A DNA stretch of 64,000 nt from JB111 sp049856295 (GTDB lineage: Bacteria; Actinomycetota; Actinomycetes; Actinomycetales; Actinomycetaceae): positions 186,001-250,000 of the forward strand of contig NZ_JBNDMZ010000002.1 of NCBI RefSeq assembly GCF_049856295.1, in the 5' to 3' direction. The notes beneath the pieces are model-generated. The model searched no databases and had not been told where the DNA came from. It saw nothing but the letters and a program-made list of their open reading frames with translations. The position numbers and the translations under genes were made by a program. Every line of letters begins with the position of its first letter. Positions within the stretch are counted from its first letter, which is position 1. This document shows, in pieces, positions 46,557-54,675 of this stretch.

Positions 46557-47455
46557 TGTACCCGCTCGTCCGCGAGCTGGCCGACGGCGGGATCCCCGTC
46601 ACGGTGACGTGCCGGGTATTGAAGATCGCGCGTCAGCCCTACTACCGCTGGCGCACCACCCCAGTCACTGACACCGAGCTCAAGCAGGCCTACCGCGCCA
46701 ACGCACTGTTCGCTGCTCACCGCGACGATCCGGAGTTCGGTTACCGGTTCCTGGTCGACGAAGCACGCGAAGCCGGGGAGCCCATGGCCGAGCGGACCGG
46801 GTGGCGGATCTGCTCGCAGCAGGGCTGGTGGAGCGCGTTTGGTAAGAAGCGTGGCAAGAACGGCAAGAGTCCCGGCCCGCCGGTCCACGACGACCTGTGC
46901 GCTGTGATCGACGACAAGGGCAGGATCCGGCACGAGTTCACCGCCGAGGGCCCCAACGAGCTGTGGCTCACCGACATCACCGAGCACTGGACACGCGAAG
47001 GCAAGCTCTACGTCTGCGCTCTCAAGGACGTCTACTCCAACCGAATCGTGGGCTACTCCATCGACTCCCGGATGAAGTCCCGCCTGGCGGTGGCGGCGCT
47101 CAACAACGCCGTCGCCCGTCGCGGTGACGTCACCGGCTGCATCGTGCACAGCGACAGAGGATCGCAATTCCGGAGCAGGAAATTCGTCCACGCTCTCAAC
47201 CGACACGCCATGGTCGGATCGATGGGCCGCGTCGGTGCAGCCGGCGACAACGCCGCCATGGAGAGCTTCTTCAGCCTGCTGCAGAAGAACGTCCTCGACC
47301 GCCGTACCTGGGCCACTCGCGAGGCACTACGAATCGCCATCGTCACCTGGATCGAGAAGACCTACCACCGGCGCCGCCGACAAGACGCCCTCGGCCGATT
47401 GACCCCCATCGAGTACGAGGCCATCATGACCGCGCCAGCCACGCAGGCTGCGTGA
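46553..47455 (+). CDS. IS3-family transposase OrfB (DDE integrase core)
   Basis: About 300 residues with an HTH_21 segment (YRANALFAAHRDDPEFGYRF) and the DDE core: Asp in LWLTDITEHW, Asp in CIVHSDRGSQF and Glu in NAAMESFFSLLQKNVL, 35 residues after the second Asp as usual for rve domains. ATG at 46553 overlaps the orfA stop; ATG at 46556 is an alternative. No inactivating change is seen. Confidence 0.92.
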   Translation: MMYPLVRELADGGIPVTVTCRVLKIARQPYYRWRTTPVTDTELKQAYRANALFAAHRDDPEFGYRFLVDEAREAGEPMAERTGWRICSQQGWWSAFGKKRGKNGKSPGPPVHDDLCAVIDDKGRIRHEFTAEGPNELWLTDITEHWTREGKLYVCALKDVYSNRIVGYSIDSRMKSRLAVAALNNAVARRGDVTGCIVHSDRGSQFRSRKFVHALNRHAMVGSMGRVGAAGDNAAMESFFSLLQKNVLDRRTWATREALRIAIVTWIEKTYHRRRRQDALGRLTPIEYEAIMTAPATQAA

Positions 47456-47500
47456 CCCAACCTGTCACCAATCCGTGCAGCAGTCCCTAGCACACATCCC

Positions 47501-47553
47501 TGTGGCTTGCGCCGTTCGATGGCGGGGTTCTGTGGGCGATATCTGGCGGCCAG
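47501..47553 (+). repeat. tni-type transposon end, copy B
   Basis: Begins TGTGGCTTGCGCCGTTCGAT immediately before the tniB stop codon. It is the terminal sequence of the intact tni module. Inverted copy C (54638-54587) matches it almost throughout, including the tniB tail beyond it. The IS3 element sits only ten bases away (47491-47500 lie between). Confidence 0.82.
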
Positions 47554-48372
47554 TCAGCTGACACCGATGACGAGCGTGCTGGCGGCGGCTTCGATGACGT
47601 CGTTGGTGATGGTGTCGAGCTCGTTGATCTTCAGGACGCGCTCGATCTGGGGGAAGAGTCGTTCCAGGAGTCGGAAGTTCCCGCGGGTGATGCGGGCGAT
47701 GGCGGCGATGGCTTGGGCGTCGGTGAAGTCCTCTGGGTCGAGGGTCTTACCGAGGGCGCGCCAGTGTCGCTGCAGGACGAAGAGCAGTTCGTCCTTGCCC
47801 AGGGGCCGGTACTGGTGGGCGAAGCCGACGCGGCTGTAGAACTGGGGGTAGTGGCTGAACTGCTTCTCCAGGCCGGGCATGCCGATCAGGATGAGGGCGA
47901 TGTTGTCGCGATCGTAGCGATCGCGCAGCAGTTCCAGTGCGGTGGGGCGTAGGCGTTCGGACTCATCGACGATGATCAGCTCCACGTAGTTCCTGCCGTG
48001 GCGCCACCCCCGCGTCTCTGGCGTGACCTGCCCGGCCGGCGCGAGGTGCTGCTCGATGCAGATGTTGGTGCGGGCGATGGCCTGGTCGAGCTCGTCCTTC
48101 AAAGCCCGTGGCGTGGTCAGCACGCTGGGTGTGTAGAGCACGGTGCGGTTCTTGGCCAGCGCGGCGTAGATCTTCGCGTCGCTGTCGGAGCGCGGCCCCC
48201 AGTAGGTCAGTAGGTCGTGGGCCTTGTCCCAGCGGGCGTAGCGGCGCGCGGAGAGCGTCTTTCCCACGCCGGCTGGCCCGAAGCACAGGCCGATGGTGTG
48301 CCCGCGGCGCACGGCGTCGGCGAACTCGGTGAAGCGGCGGTGCTCTTTGGTCACGATGAAGCGCTGGCTCAC
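47554..48372 (-). CDS. tniB: Transposition ATP-binding protein TniB (AAA, MuB-like)
   Basis: A 272-residue ATPase that selects target DNA and activates the transposase. Walker A is FGPAGVGKT (near 31), Walker B ELIIVDESERLRP (near 132), with a sensor-like arginine region RVGFAHQYRPL. GTG start overlapping the tniA stop (GTGA). The gene ends one base from transposon end B, so the end sequence doubles as its 3' flank. Confidence 0.9.
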   Translation of the reverse strand: MSQRFIVTKEHRRFTEFADAVRRGHTIGLCFGPAGVGKTLSARRYARWDKAHDLLTYWGPRSDSDAKIYAALAKNRTVLYTPSVLTTPRALKDELDQAIARTNICIEQHLAPAGQVTPETRGWRHGRNYVELIIVDESERLRPTALELLRDRYDRDNIALILIGMPGLEKQFSHYPQFYSRVGFAHQYRPLGKDELLFVLQRHWRALGKTLDPEDFTDAQAIAAIARITRGNFRLLERLFPQIERVLKINELDTITNDVIEAAASTLVIGVS

Positions 48373-49769
48373 CTCAGGTCCTCTCGGTAGACCTTCAACT
48401 TCCGACGCGGCGCCGGCGGCGGCGTCTCGGGCGCTGGTGGAGGTTCGGTGGTGTGCGTGGCCACGACGGCGATGCGCTCGTTGATGCCCTCACGCAGAGC
48501 CCTACGCCGGGCGTTGCGGGCGGCCTGGACCTCCTTGAGGCTGACCTTCTGGTCGTGGTGGTCCTGGTTGATGGCCTTGCAGATGAACTCCTCGTGGTCG
48601 AACACGCGGATCTCGGTGATGTCCCTGGGGTCGTAGCGGATCACGACCGACCGGCCGACATAGCCGGCCAGGGTCGGGGAGATGTAGCGCAGACCCTGGA
48701 AGTGAATGCCATCGCGGCGCACCACCCTGGTCTGGGCGACGGTGAGAAGGAGCCCGTCCAGGGCTTCCAGGCTCTCGGGCATGCGCGGCAGCCAGCCCTC
48801 GGCGATCCAGGCAGTGCGCGGGGAGGTGCCGAGCTCGCTGTGAGTGCGGTCGTAGTATGTGGCGACGAACCCTTCCAGGGCGGTGTCGAGCTCAGCCAGG
48901 GACAGGCTCGGCGTGGGCCATGGGTGGCCCTCGGCGATGTACCCGGGCAGGCCAGCGAGAAGCTCGGTGTTGACGGTCCCGAAAAACCTCTCGATCTTTC
49001 CGCGGCCCTGTGGGCGAGCGACGGCAGAGTGGATGAGCCGGATGTGCAGGTCCACGGCGGTGGCGGTGAGCTGTTTGCTGGTGAAGTCGCTGCCGTGATC
49101 GACGTAGAGCACATCGGGGAGGCCGCACATCGGCCAGGAGAGGTCGGCCTTGTGCCAGATCGCCTGGCGCAGTGCCAGGGCGGTGTTCATCGCGGAGGGC
49201 GCGCCGAGGAAGACGGTGTAGCCGCATATGGCTCGGTAACAGTCATCGATGATTGTGGTCAGCCAGGGGCGGGCTGGCTTACCGTCGGTGCCCACCACGA
49301 GGATATCGAGCAGGGTGTGGTCGGCTTGCCACATCGCGTTGGGGCGCTCGGCCTGCCGTCGCAGCGCGAGTTCGTACTTGTCCCGGTAGGACGACGGTCC
49401 CTCCAGGGCGAGGGTGACCATGCCCGGGTCCAACGCGTCGACGATGTCCCGCACGACTCCATAGGACGGCACCGGCCAGTCCTGCTGGTCGCAGATGCTG
49501 CTGATCTTGCGGTGGATCGTGACGATCGCCGGCCGAGGCTTGCTCAGCGCCAGGCCCTCGATCAACGCCACGAGCTCACCTGGCAGGCGGTGCCTGCCGG
49601 CATCAGAGCGCCGCCGTGTGTCCAGGCCGGCGTACCCGCTGGTGCGGTAGCGGGCGTGCCAGCGCTCCAAGGTGCGCAGTCCAATGCCGGAGTCCAGGGC
49701 GAGGGCGGCGAGCGGGACCTGGTCCTCGACGTGAAGCCTGAGGATCTGCCAGCGCCCGGCCGCGTCCAT
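48369..49769 (-). CDS. tniA: DDE transposase TniA (Mu/Tn7 TnsB-type)
   Basis: A 466-residue transposase. N-terminal HTH segments (LALDSGIGLRTLERWHARYR) are followed by an rve core with Asp in NAMWQADHTLLDI, Asp in VLYVDHGSDFTS and Glu in GRGKIERFFGTVN, then a Mu-type C-terminal beta barrel (GIHFQGLRYISPTLAGYVGR) and a Pro-rich tail, probably the TniB contact. ATG start; tniR lies 3 bases upstream, so tniR-tniA-tniB form one operon. Confidence 0.93.
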   Translation of the reverse strand: MDAAGRWQILRLHVEDQVPLAALALDSGIGLRTLERWHARYRTSGYAGLDTRRRSDAGRHRLPGELVALIEGLALSKPRPAIVTIHRKISSICDQQDWPVPSYGVVRDIVDALDPGMVTLALEGPSSYRDKYELALRRQAERPNAMWQADHTLLDILVVGTDGKPARPWLTTIIDDCYRAICGYTVFLGAPSAMNTALALRQAIWHKADLSWPMCGLPDVLYVDHGSDFTSKQLTATAVDLHIRLIHSAVARPQGRGKIERFFGTVNTELLAGLPGYIAEGHPWPTPSLSLAELDTALEGFVATYYDRTHSELGTSPRTAWIAEGWLPRMPESLEALDGLLLTVAQTRVVRRDGIHFQGLRYISPTLAGYVGRSVVIRYDPRDITEIRVFDHEEFICKAINQDHHDQKVSLKEVQAARNARRRALREGINERIAVVATHTTEPPPAPETPPPAPRRKLKVYREDLR

Positions 49770-49772
49770 GAC

Positions 49773-50369
49773 CTACACGGCGCTTCTCGACCGCCGTGGC
49801 ACCGCTGGGGCGCTCTGGCGGTTCAGCGTTCGGTAGATGGTGGTGCGGCTGACTCCCAGCACGTCACCGATCTGAGCCACGGTCATCTCGTTCTGCTCAT
49901 ACATCCGCCGGGCCGTCTTGACCTGGGCGGGCGACAGCGCCGAGGGCCGTCCGCCGGTGCGGCCTCGTGCCCGGGCGGCCGCCAGTCCGGCGTTGGTGCG
50001 CTCACGGATGAGGTCGCGCTCGAACTCAGCCAGCGCGGCGAAGACATGGAACACCAGCCGGCCACCGGAGGAGGTGGTGTCGATCGTCTCCTGCAGGGAG
50101 CGGAACCCCACGCCGCGGTCGGACAGGGTCTGCAGCTGGTCAATGAGGTGACGGATCGAGCGCCCCAACCGGTCCAGTCGCCACACCACCAGCGTGTCAC
50201 CCGGGCGGAGCTGGTCCATCAGCTTCTCCAGCTCGGGACGGTGATCAAGCGAGCCAGAGATGGTGTCAACGAAGACCCGGTAGCAGCCAGCCGCGTTCAA
50301 CGCATCGATCTGCAGCGAGGCATCCTGGTCGGTGGTCGACACGCGCGCATAGCCAAGGAGGTCCCCCAT
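49773..50369 (-). CDS. tniR: Serine resolvase TniR
   Basis: A 198-residue site-specific recombinase with the catalytic Ser in LGYARVSTTDQDASLQ, VVWRLDRLGRSIRHL and EFERDLIRERTNAGLAAARA, and a C-terminal HTH (MTVAQIGDVLGVSRTTIYRT). I take the ATG at 50369, because TACAGT lies seven bases before it on the minus strand (leaderless) and the upstream 20 residues to 50429 are unlike the family. It resolves cointegrates formed by tniAB. Confidence 0.9.
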   Translation of the reverse strand: MGDLLGYARVSTTDQDASLQIDALNAAGCYRVFVDTISGSLDHRPELEKLMDQLRPGDTLVVWRLDRLGRSIRHLIDQLQTLSDRGVGFRSLQETIDTTSSGGRLVFHVFAALAEFERDLIRERTNAGLAAARARGRTGGRPSALSPAQVKTARRMYEQNEMTVAQIGDVLGVSRTTIYRTLNRQSAPAVPRRSRSAV

Positions 50370-50528
50370 GCCGATGACTGTAGCGATACTCATCCACCCC
50401 GGGAAGTATCGAACCATAGAATCCGGCACTGAGTTCCGCTACAAACGGCATGAGCCGGGAACCGCGAAGCGTCAACCATCCCGAACGGCGTGACGCACCC
50501 TCGTCGTCGCTGTAGCAGAATCGTTCGT
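50370..50528. other. Gap between tniR and merR, probable res site
   Basis: 159 bases upstream of the resolvase with several short inverted words (for example CCGCTACAAACGG). In tni transposons the res site lies here. No individual sub-site is clear enough to mark. Confidence 0.4.
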
Positions 50529-50933
50529 TTACGGGTGGTACGCCGGGATGACGTGGCAGACGTTCGCCGGGTCACAAGAGAGGGGGTCGAGGCTCCCTGC
50601 CCGGTCGAGTAGTCGGTGTACCTCGTCCCGTAGGACCGTGAGCTCGGCGATCCGACGATCTAACTCCGTGGCGTGGGTGTGGAGCAGGTCAGTGACGGTC
50701 CGGCACGGAGGCCCGGTGTCGTCGCGAGCTGCGATGACCTCGCGAATTTCGGCGAGAGTGAGCCCGGCGGCCTGGGCGGCCTTCACGAACCGCAGCCGGG
50801 TCAGCGCATCGTCGTCATAGCTTCGGTAGCCGGAGGACTGGCGGTCGGGTTCGGGCAGCACGCCAGCCTGCTCGTAGAACCTGATCGTCTTTGTGGTCAG
50901 GCCGGTTCTGCCAGCAAGCTCCCCGATGCGCAC
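50529..50933 (-). CDS. merR: MerR-family mercury-responsive regulator
   Basis: A 134-residue regulator. The winged HTH is MRIGELAGRTGLTTKTIRFY with the GYRSYDDDALTRLRFV wing; a dimerisation helix follows. Cysteines are Cys77, Cys120 and Cys126 (end: LSCDPANVCHVIPAYHP), three per monomer as in MerR, though spacing differs from Tn501 MerR (82/117/126). It is divergent from merA, with an operator between them. Zn/Cd/Pb sensing cannot be excluded, but the context favours Hg(II). Confidence 0.82.
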   Translation of the reverse strand: MRIGELAGRTGLTTKTIRFYEQAGVLPEPDRQSSGYRSYDDDALTRLRFVKAAQAAGLTLAEIREVIAARDDTGPPCRTVTDLLHTHATELDRRIAELTVLRDEVHRLLDRAGSLDPLSCDPANVCHVIPAYHP

Positions 50934-50950
50934 ACGAGCGAGCCTACGCC

Positions 50951-50982
50951 TTGACCTTCCACCGCACTGGAAGCCCTACGGT
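50951..50982 (+). promoter_or_regulatory. MerR-type operator in an overlong 20-bp promoter spacer
   Basis: TTGACC (-35, 50951-50956) and TACGGT (-10, 50977-50982) are 20 bases apart, longer than optimal, and the dyad CTTCCACCGCACTGGAAG (50956-50973, perfect 6-bp arms) lies between them. This is the hallmark of MerR-family promoters, where the regulator twists the DNA to realign the elements. Confidence 0.88.
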
Positions 50983-51018
50983 CACGAGCACGGTGGCGGC
51001 ACGAAGAAGGAGCGGAGC

Positions 51019-52386
51019 ATGGGCGAGTTCGACCTGGTGGTGATCGGGACCGGCGGTGCAGCGATGGCGGCCGGGATCGAGGCCCGTTCTCGTGGGAAGT
51101 CGGTGGTCCTCGTCGAGCAAGGGCCGCTTGGGGGCACATGCCTGAACATCGGTTGCGTGCCGAGCAAGAACCTGCTCGCGGCCGCCGGTCAGCGCCACCG
51201 GGCGCTGGCCAACCCGTTCCCGATGGTGCCGACTGGCACCGACGGTGTGGACATGCCGGCCCTGCTCGGACAGAAGCAGGAGTTGATCGACCGGCTGCGG
51301 CAGGCCAAGTACGCCGACGTCGCCGACGCCCACGGTTTCCCGATCCGGTACGGCCATGCGAGCTTCGTCGATGAGAACACCTTGCACGTCGATGACGAGC
51401 CGCTGCTCGCCTCGGCCTATATTGTCGCGACCGGGGTCGCCCCACACATCCCGAACCTGCCTGGTCTCGATGACGTGGACTACCTGACGTCGACGACGGC
51501 GATGGAGCAGCAGCAGCTTCCTGAATCGCTGGTAGTGCTCGGGGCGGGTTACGTCGGGCTGGAACAGGCTCAGCTGTTCGCCCGCCTGGGGGCGCGGGTC
51601 AGCATCGTTGGACAGTTCGGCCCGCATACCGAGCCCGAGATCGCGGACGTGCTGCGCGGGGTCTTCGCCGACGACGGCATCGAGGTCATCGAGGACCGCG
51701 GCGTGGCGGTCGCTGCTACCGGAGCCGGCGTGGTGGTGCGCACGGCGGGCGGGCGAGAGGTGCCCGGCGCGCGGCTGCTGGTGGCCACCGGCCGGTTCGC
51801 CGACACGGGCGACCTGGGTCTGGAACCTGCCGGGGTGAAGACCGATGAGCGTGGATTCATCGTTGTTGACGCCTACCAGCGCACCACCAACCCGCGAATC
51901 TTCGCCGCCGGGGACGTCTCCGGTGTACCGCAGTACGTCTACGTCGCCGCCCGCACCGGGCACGCTGCGGCCGCTGGTGCGCTGGGTGAGCCGACTTCCG
52001 TGGACTACCGCGGCCTACCCGGCGTCACCTTCACCACCCCGCAGCTCGGCAGTGCCGGGCTCACCGAGGAACAGGCGATCCAGCGCGGCCACCGCTGCGC
52101 GTGCCGAGTGCTCGGCGGGCAGGACATCCCCCGGGCGTTGGTGAACCGGGACACCCGGGGTGCGCTGAAACTTGTCGCCGACGCGGACACCGGCAAGGTC
52201 CTCGGCGTGCACGCCGCGCTCGATGGCGCCGGGGACGTCATGCTGGCCGCCACCTATGCGATCAAGTTCGGGCTCACCGTCGACGACCTGGCCGACACCT
52301 GGGCGCCCTACCTCACGATGAGCGAAGCGCTGCGCATCGCTGCGGGGCTGTTCCGCAACCAACTACCGACCTCCTGCTGCGCCTGA
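51019..52386 (+). CDS. merA: Mercury(II) reductase
   Basis: A 455-residue flavin disulfide oxidoreductase reducing Hg(II) to Hg(0) with NADPH. FAD site: LVVIGTGGAAMAAGIEA. Active-site disulfide: GGTCLNIGCVPSKNLL. NAD(P) site: VVLGAGYVGLEQAQLFARLG. The C-terminus QLPTSCCA carries the vicinal cysteine pair that hands over Hg and distinguishes MerA from lipoamide dehydrogenase. There is no N-terminal NmerA (HMA) domain. ATG with GGAG upstream. No merT, merP or merB is nearby, so uptake is not encoded here. Confidence 0.94.
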   Translation: MGEFDLVVIGTGGAAMAAGIEARSRGKSVVLVEQGPLGGTCLNIGCVPSKNLLAAAGQRHRALANPFPMVPTGTDGVDMPALLGQKQELIDRLRQAKYADVADAHGFPIRYGHASFVDENTLHVDDEPLLASAYIVATGVAPHIPNLPGLDDVDYLTSTTAMEQQQLPESLVVLGAGYVGLEQAQLFARLGARVSIVGQFGPHTEPEIADVLRGVFADDGIEVIEDRGVAVAATGAGVVVRTAGGREVPGARLLVATGRFADTGDLGLEPAGVKTDERGFIVVDAYQRTTNPRIFAAGDVSGVPQYVYVAARTGHAAAAGALGEPTSVDYRGLPGVTFTTPQLGSAGLTEEQAIQRGHRCACRVLGGQDIPRALVNRDTRGALKLVADADTGKVLGVHAALDGAGDVMLAATYAIKFGLTVDDLADTWAPYLTMSEALRIAAGLFRNQLPTSCCA

Positions 52387-52491
52387 GCCAGGAGCCCCAC
52401 CGGTGGCTGCCCTTGTAGAAGCCGCACAAAGACCGGTGCTGCTCCGCATTCGATCGTTTTCGGCACGGGGCTGCCGGTTCAGTCGACGCTG

Positions 52492-52505
52492 TACAGTTCA
52501 GCGCA
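52492..52505 (+). promoter_or_regulatory. Leaderless -10 element of cmtR
   Basis: TACAGT (52492-52497) is seven bases before the cmtR ATG with no Shine-Dalgarno between, as in the other leaderless genes of this window. Confidence 0.5.
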
Positions 52506-52864
52506 TGCTGACCATTGCTACTCGGCTGGACGTGATGAGCCGGTTAGGCCGGGCACTGGCCGACCCAACACGGTCACGGCTCCTCATGACGCTTCTCGAG
52601 GGGCCGAGCTACCCGGCTGTGCTCGCACGCGACCTCGGGCTGACGCGCTCGAACGTGTCGAACCATCTGGCGTGCCTACGCGACTGCGGCATCGTGATCG
52701 CCGAGCCCGAAGGCCGCCAAACGCGTTACGAGATCGCCGACCCGCACCTGGCACGTGCACTCAACGCACTGGTCGAGGTCACCCTCGCGGTGAACGAGAA
52801 CGCTCCCTGCATCGATCTTGCCTGCCCGGTTCCCGGGTGCGCCAACGCCGAGGCTGACGCGTGA
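52505..52864 (+). CDS. cmtR: Cadmium/lead-sensing ArsR-family repressor CmtR
   Basis: A 119-residue ArsR/SmtB repressor closely resembling mycobacterial CmtR: RLGRALADPTRSRLLMTLL, LGLTRSNVSNHLACLRDCGI with the Cys-x3-Cys pair (LACLRDC) used for Cd/Pb, and further cysteines near the C-terminus (APCIDLACPVPGC). Metal binding releases the promoter. Its stop overlaps the cadD start (GTGA), so repressor and transporter are coupled. Confidence 0.92.
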   Translation: MLTIATRLDVMSRLGRALADPTRSRLLMTLLEGPSYPAVLARDLGLTRSNVSNHLACLRDCGIVIAEPEGRQTRYEIADPHLARALNALVEVTLAVNENAPCIDLACPVPGCANAEADA

Positions 52865-53460
52865 TCCTGTCCTCGGTCCTGCAGGCCATCGGCCTGTTCA
52901 TTGCCACCAACATCGACGACATCATCGTGCTCTCGCTGTTCTTCGCCCGCGGCGCAGGACAACGCGGAACAACAGCGCGGATCACCGCAGGCCAATACCT
53001 GGGATTCGGCGGCATCCTGGGCACCGCCGTGCTCGTGTCACTGGGCGCGGGAGCATTCCTGCCCCAGGAAGCCATCCCGTACTTCGGGCTCATCCCCCTG
53101 TCCCTAGGACTGTGGACCGCATGGCGGGCCTGGCGCGGAGGCGATGACGACGACGATGACGCCAAGGTTGAGGGCAAGAACGTCGGTGTCTGGACCATCG
53201 GCGCGGTCACCTTCGCCAACGGAGGAGACAACATCGGTGTCTACGTCCCAGTCTTCCTCAGCGTCGGGCCTGCGGCCGTGGTGGCCTACTGCGTCGTCTT
53301 CCTCCTGCTCGTCGCGGTCCTCGTCATGCTCGCCAAGTTCATCGCCACCCGCCGACCGATCGCCGAAGTCCTCGAACGCTGGGAACACGTCCTGTTCCCG
53401 ATCGTCCTCATCGGCCTCGGGATCGTCATCCTCGTCAGCGGCGGAGCCTTCGGCTTCTGA
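52861..53460 (+). CDS. cadD: CadD-family cadmium resistance transporter
   Basis: A 199-residue membrane protein with five to six segments. Family motifs are LFIATNIDDIIVLSLFFARG at the start and TFANGGDNIGVYVPVF in the second half; the Asp pairs are characteristic of CadD. A run of Asp (GGDDDDDDAK) lies in the central loop. GTG start overlapping cmtR. Confers cadmium tolerance; mechanism in the family is still debated between efflux and binding. Confidence 0.9.
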   Translation: MILSSVLQAIGLFIATNIDDIIVLSLFFARGAGQRGTTARITAGQYLGFGGILGTAVLVSLGAGAFLPQEAIPYFGLIPLSLGLWTAWRAWRGGDDDDDDAKVEGKNVGVWTIGAVTFANGGDNIGVYVPVFLSVGPAAVVAYCVVFLLLVAVLVMLAKFIATRRPIAEVLERWEHVLFPIVLIGLGIVILVSGGAFGF

Positions 53461-53507
53461 GTTCCCGCCGCGGCCCCATTGCCCATCTCGGTTGAGAGAC
53501 TGCACGC

Positions 53508-54527
53508 ATGGACGAAGAGCTCCGAGGAGAGGCAGCGGTGGATAGCCGTGCCGGTGTTGTCATCGCGTGGCTGGAGCGCTGGCAGATCTCGCTGTACCTC
53601 CTAGCGCTGGTGGCCGGTGCGGCAATCGGTCTGGCAGCACCGTCCGTCGCACCGGCCCTGGAGCAGACGATCAACCCAGTGTTGATCGCACTCTTGTACG
53701 CCACGTTCCTGAGCGTGCCGCTGACCAAACTCGGGCAAGCCCTACGCAACGGGACCTTCCTGGCTGGTCTCCTCGTCCTGAACTTCGTGCTCGTTCCGGT
53801 CCTCGTCTACGGACTCTCACGGTTCGTCGCTCACGACCAAGCACTCTTGCTGGGCGTCCTACTCGTCCTCCTCACGCCCTGCATCGACTACGTCATCGTC
53901 TTCTCCGGACTCGCTGGCGCCGCACACGAACGCCTGCTCGCGGCCTCTCCTCTGCTGATGCTGCTACAGATGCTGCTACTGCCGGTCTATCTGCGCCTGT
54001 TCGTCGGACCAGGGCTGTTCGACGTCATCGATGTCGCGCCATTCGTTGAGGCGTTCCTACTCCTGATCGTCACGCCCCTGACTCTCGCCGCAATCACGCA
54101 ATCCCTGGCTGCGCGCCTTCACGCCGCTCGACGACTCATGGACCTCATGCAGGCGCTGATGGTCCCGCTCATGATGGCCACCCTCGCGGTCGTAGTCGCC
54201 TCTCAGATTGACGCCGTTCGCACCGATGCTTCCTCGCTGCTCGCCGTGATCCCGATCTACATCACCTTCTTAATCGCCGTTATCCCTCTCGGCCTCATCA
54301 CGGCCCGCGCCCTCAAACAGGACGTGCCAGCAACCCGGGCAATGGTCTTCTCGGGCGCTACCCGTAACTCCCTCGTCGTGCTGCCCCTAGCGCTGGCACT
54401 ACCCGAAACTCTCGCCCTGGCCGCCGTTGTCGTTGTCACCCAAACCCTTGTCGAACTCGTCGGAATGGTCATCTACGTTCGGATCGTCCCTCGCCTCGTC
54501 CCACACCCCGCGGCGGCCACGCCATGA
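53508..54527 (+). CDS. ACR3/BASS-type arsenite efflux protein (putative)
   Basis: A 339-residue membrane protein with about ten hydrophobic segments. The motif LTPCIDYVIVFSGLAG resembles the conserved Cys-containing helix of ACR3 arsenite permeases (LTPC), and RNSLVVLPLALALPE is typical of the bile-acid/arsenite superfamily. It is less like ArsB. ATG start without a clear Shine-Dalgarno. It is the last cargo gene; its end overlaps a TniB tail relic at transposon end C. It could export As(III) alone or with ArsA encoded 2 kb away. Specificity is inferred. Confidence 0.78.
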   Translation: MDEELRGEAAVDSRAGVVIAWLERWQISLYLLALVAGAAIGLAAPSVAPALEQTINPVLIALLYATFLSVPLTKLGQALRNGTFLAGLLVLNFVLVPVLVYGLSRFVAHDQALLLGVLLVLLTPCIDYVIVFSGLAGAAHERLLAASPLLMLLQMLLLPVYLRLFVGPGLFDVIDVAPFVEAFLLLIVTPLTLAAITQSLAARLHAARRLMDLMQALMVPLMMATLAVVVASQIDAVRTDASSLLAVIPIYITFLIAVIPLGLITARALKQDVPATRAMVFSGATRNSLVVLPLALALPETLALAAVVVVTQTLVELVGMVIYVRIVPRLVPHPAAATP

Positions 54528-54638
54528 CAGCACCACCGACGTCGTTCGAAGCCGCCGCGATCACTCTGGTCATCGGCACCAACTGACTACCGCCACATAG
54601 CACCGGCAGAACCCCGCCATCTAACGGCCAAGACCACA
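54524..54638 (+). pseudogene. tniB 3' tail plus transposon end, copy C
   Basis: A short frame ends SFEAAAITLVIGTN and stop (54584-54586), parallel to the TniB C-terminus IEAAASTLVIGVS. The next 52 bases (54587-54638) match end B in inverted orientation: AGAACCCCGCCATC is identical and the outer edge is CCACA. So this is the tniB-side end of a second tni element, of which only about 15 codons remain, facing the first. Confidence 0.85.
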
Positions 54639-54675
54639 CACGCATTTTGCGACAGATGTGTGCCAGGGTCTAGAC

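Larger units (their letters stand above)
46194..47487 (+). mobile_element. IS3-family insertion sequence with TAG target duplication
   Basis: A 1,294-bp element. Left end GGGACTGCTGCACGGACAGG and right end (inverted) GGGACTGCTGCACGGATTGG share 16 perfect terminal bases and continue similarly to GGTGACA. It is flanked by TAG on both sides (46191-46193 and 47488-47490), the 3-bp duplication typical of IS3. It carries orfA and orfB in the usual overlapping arrangement and appears intact. Confidence 0.9.
47501..54638. mobile_element. Tn402/Tn5053-like heavy-metal resistance transposon
   Basis: Bounded by inverted ends B and C. It contains tniB, tniA, tniR on the minus strand and cargo merR, merA, cmtR, cadD and an ACR3-like gene. 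The order tniA-tniB beside one end with a resolvase and a mercury module is the classic layout. Two points speak against a simple intact unit: no matching 5-bp flanks are visible, and end C carries its own tniB 3' tail, so C came from a second related element. Confidence 0.7.

Noticed and set aside
48453..50432. A 659-codon plus-strand frame opposite tniA/tniR
   Set aside because: tniA and tniR have full catalytic motifs on the minus strand; the plus frame has none.
51019..52386. Dihydrolipoamide dehydrogenase or mycothione reductase
   Set aside because: The C-terminal vicinal cysteine pair (SCCA) and the MerR-type promoter point to mercuric reductase.
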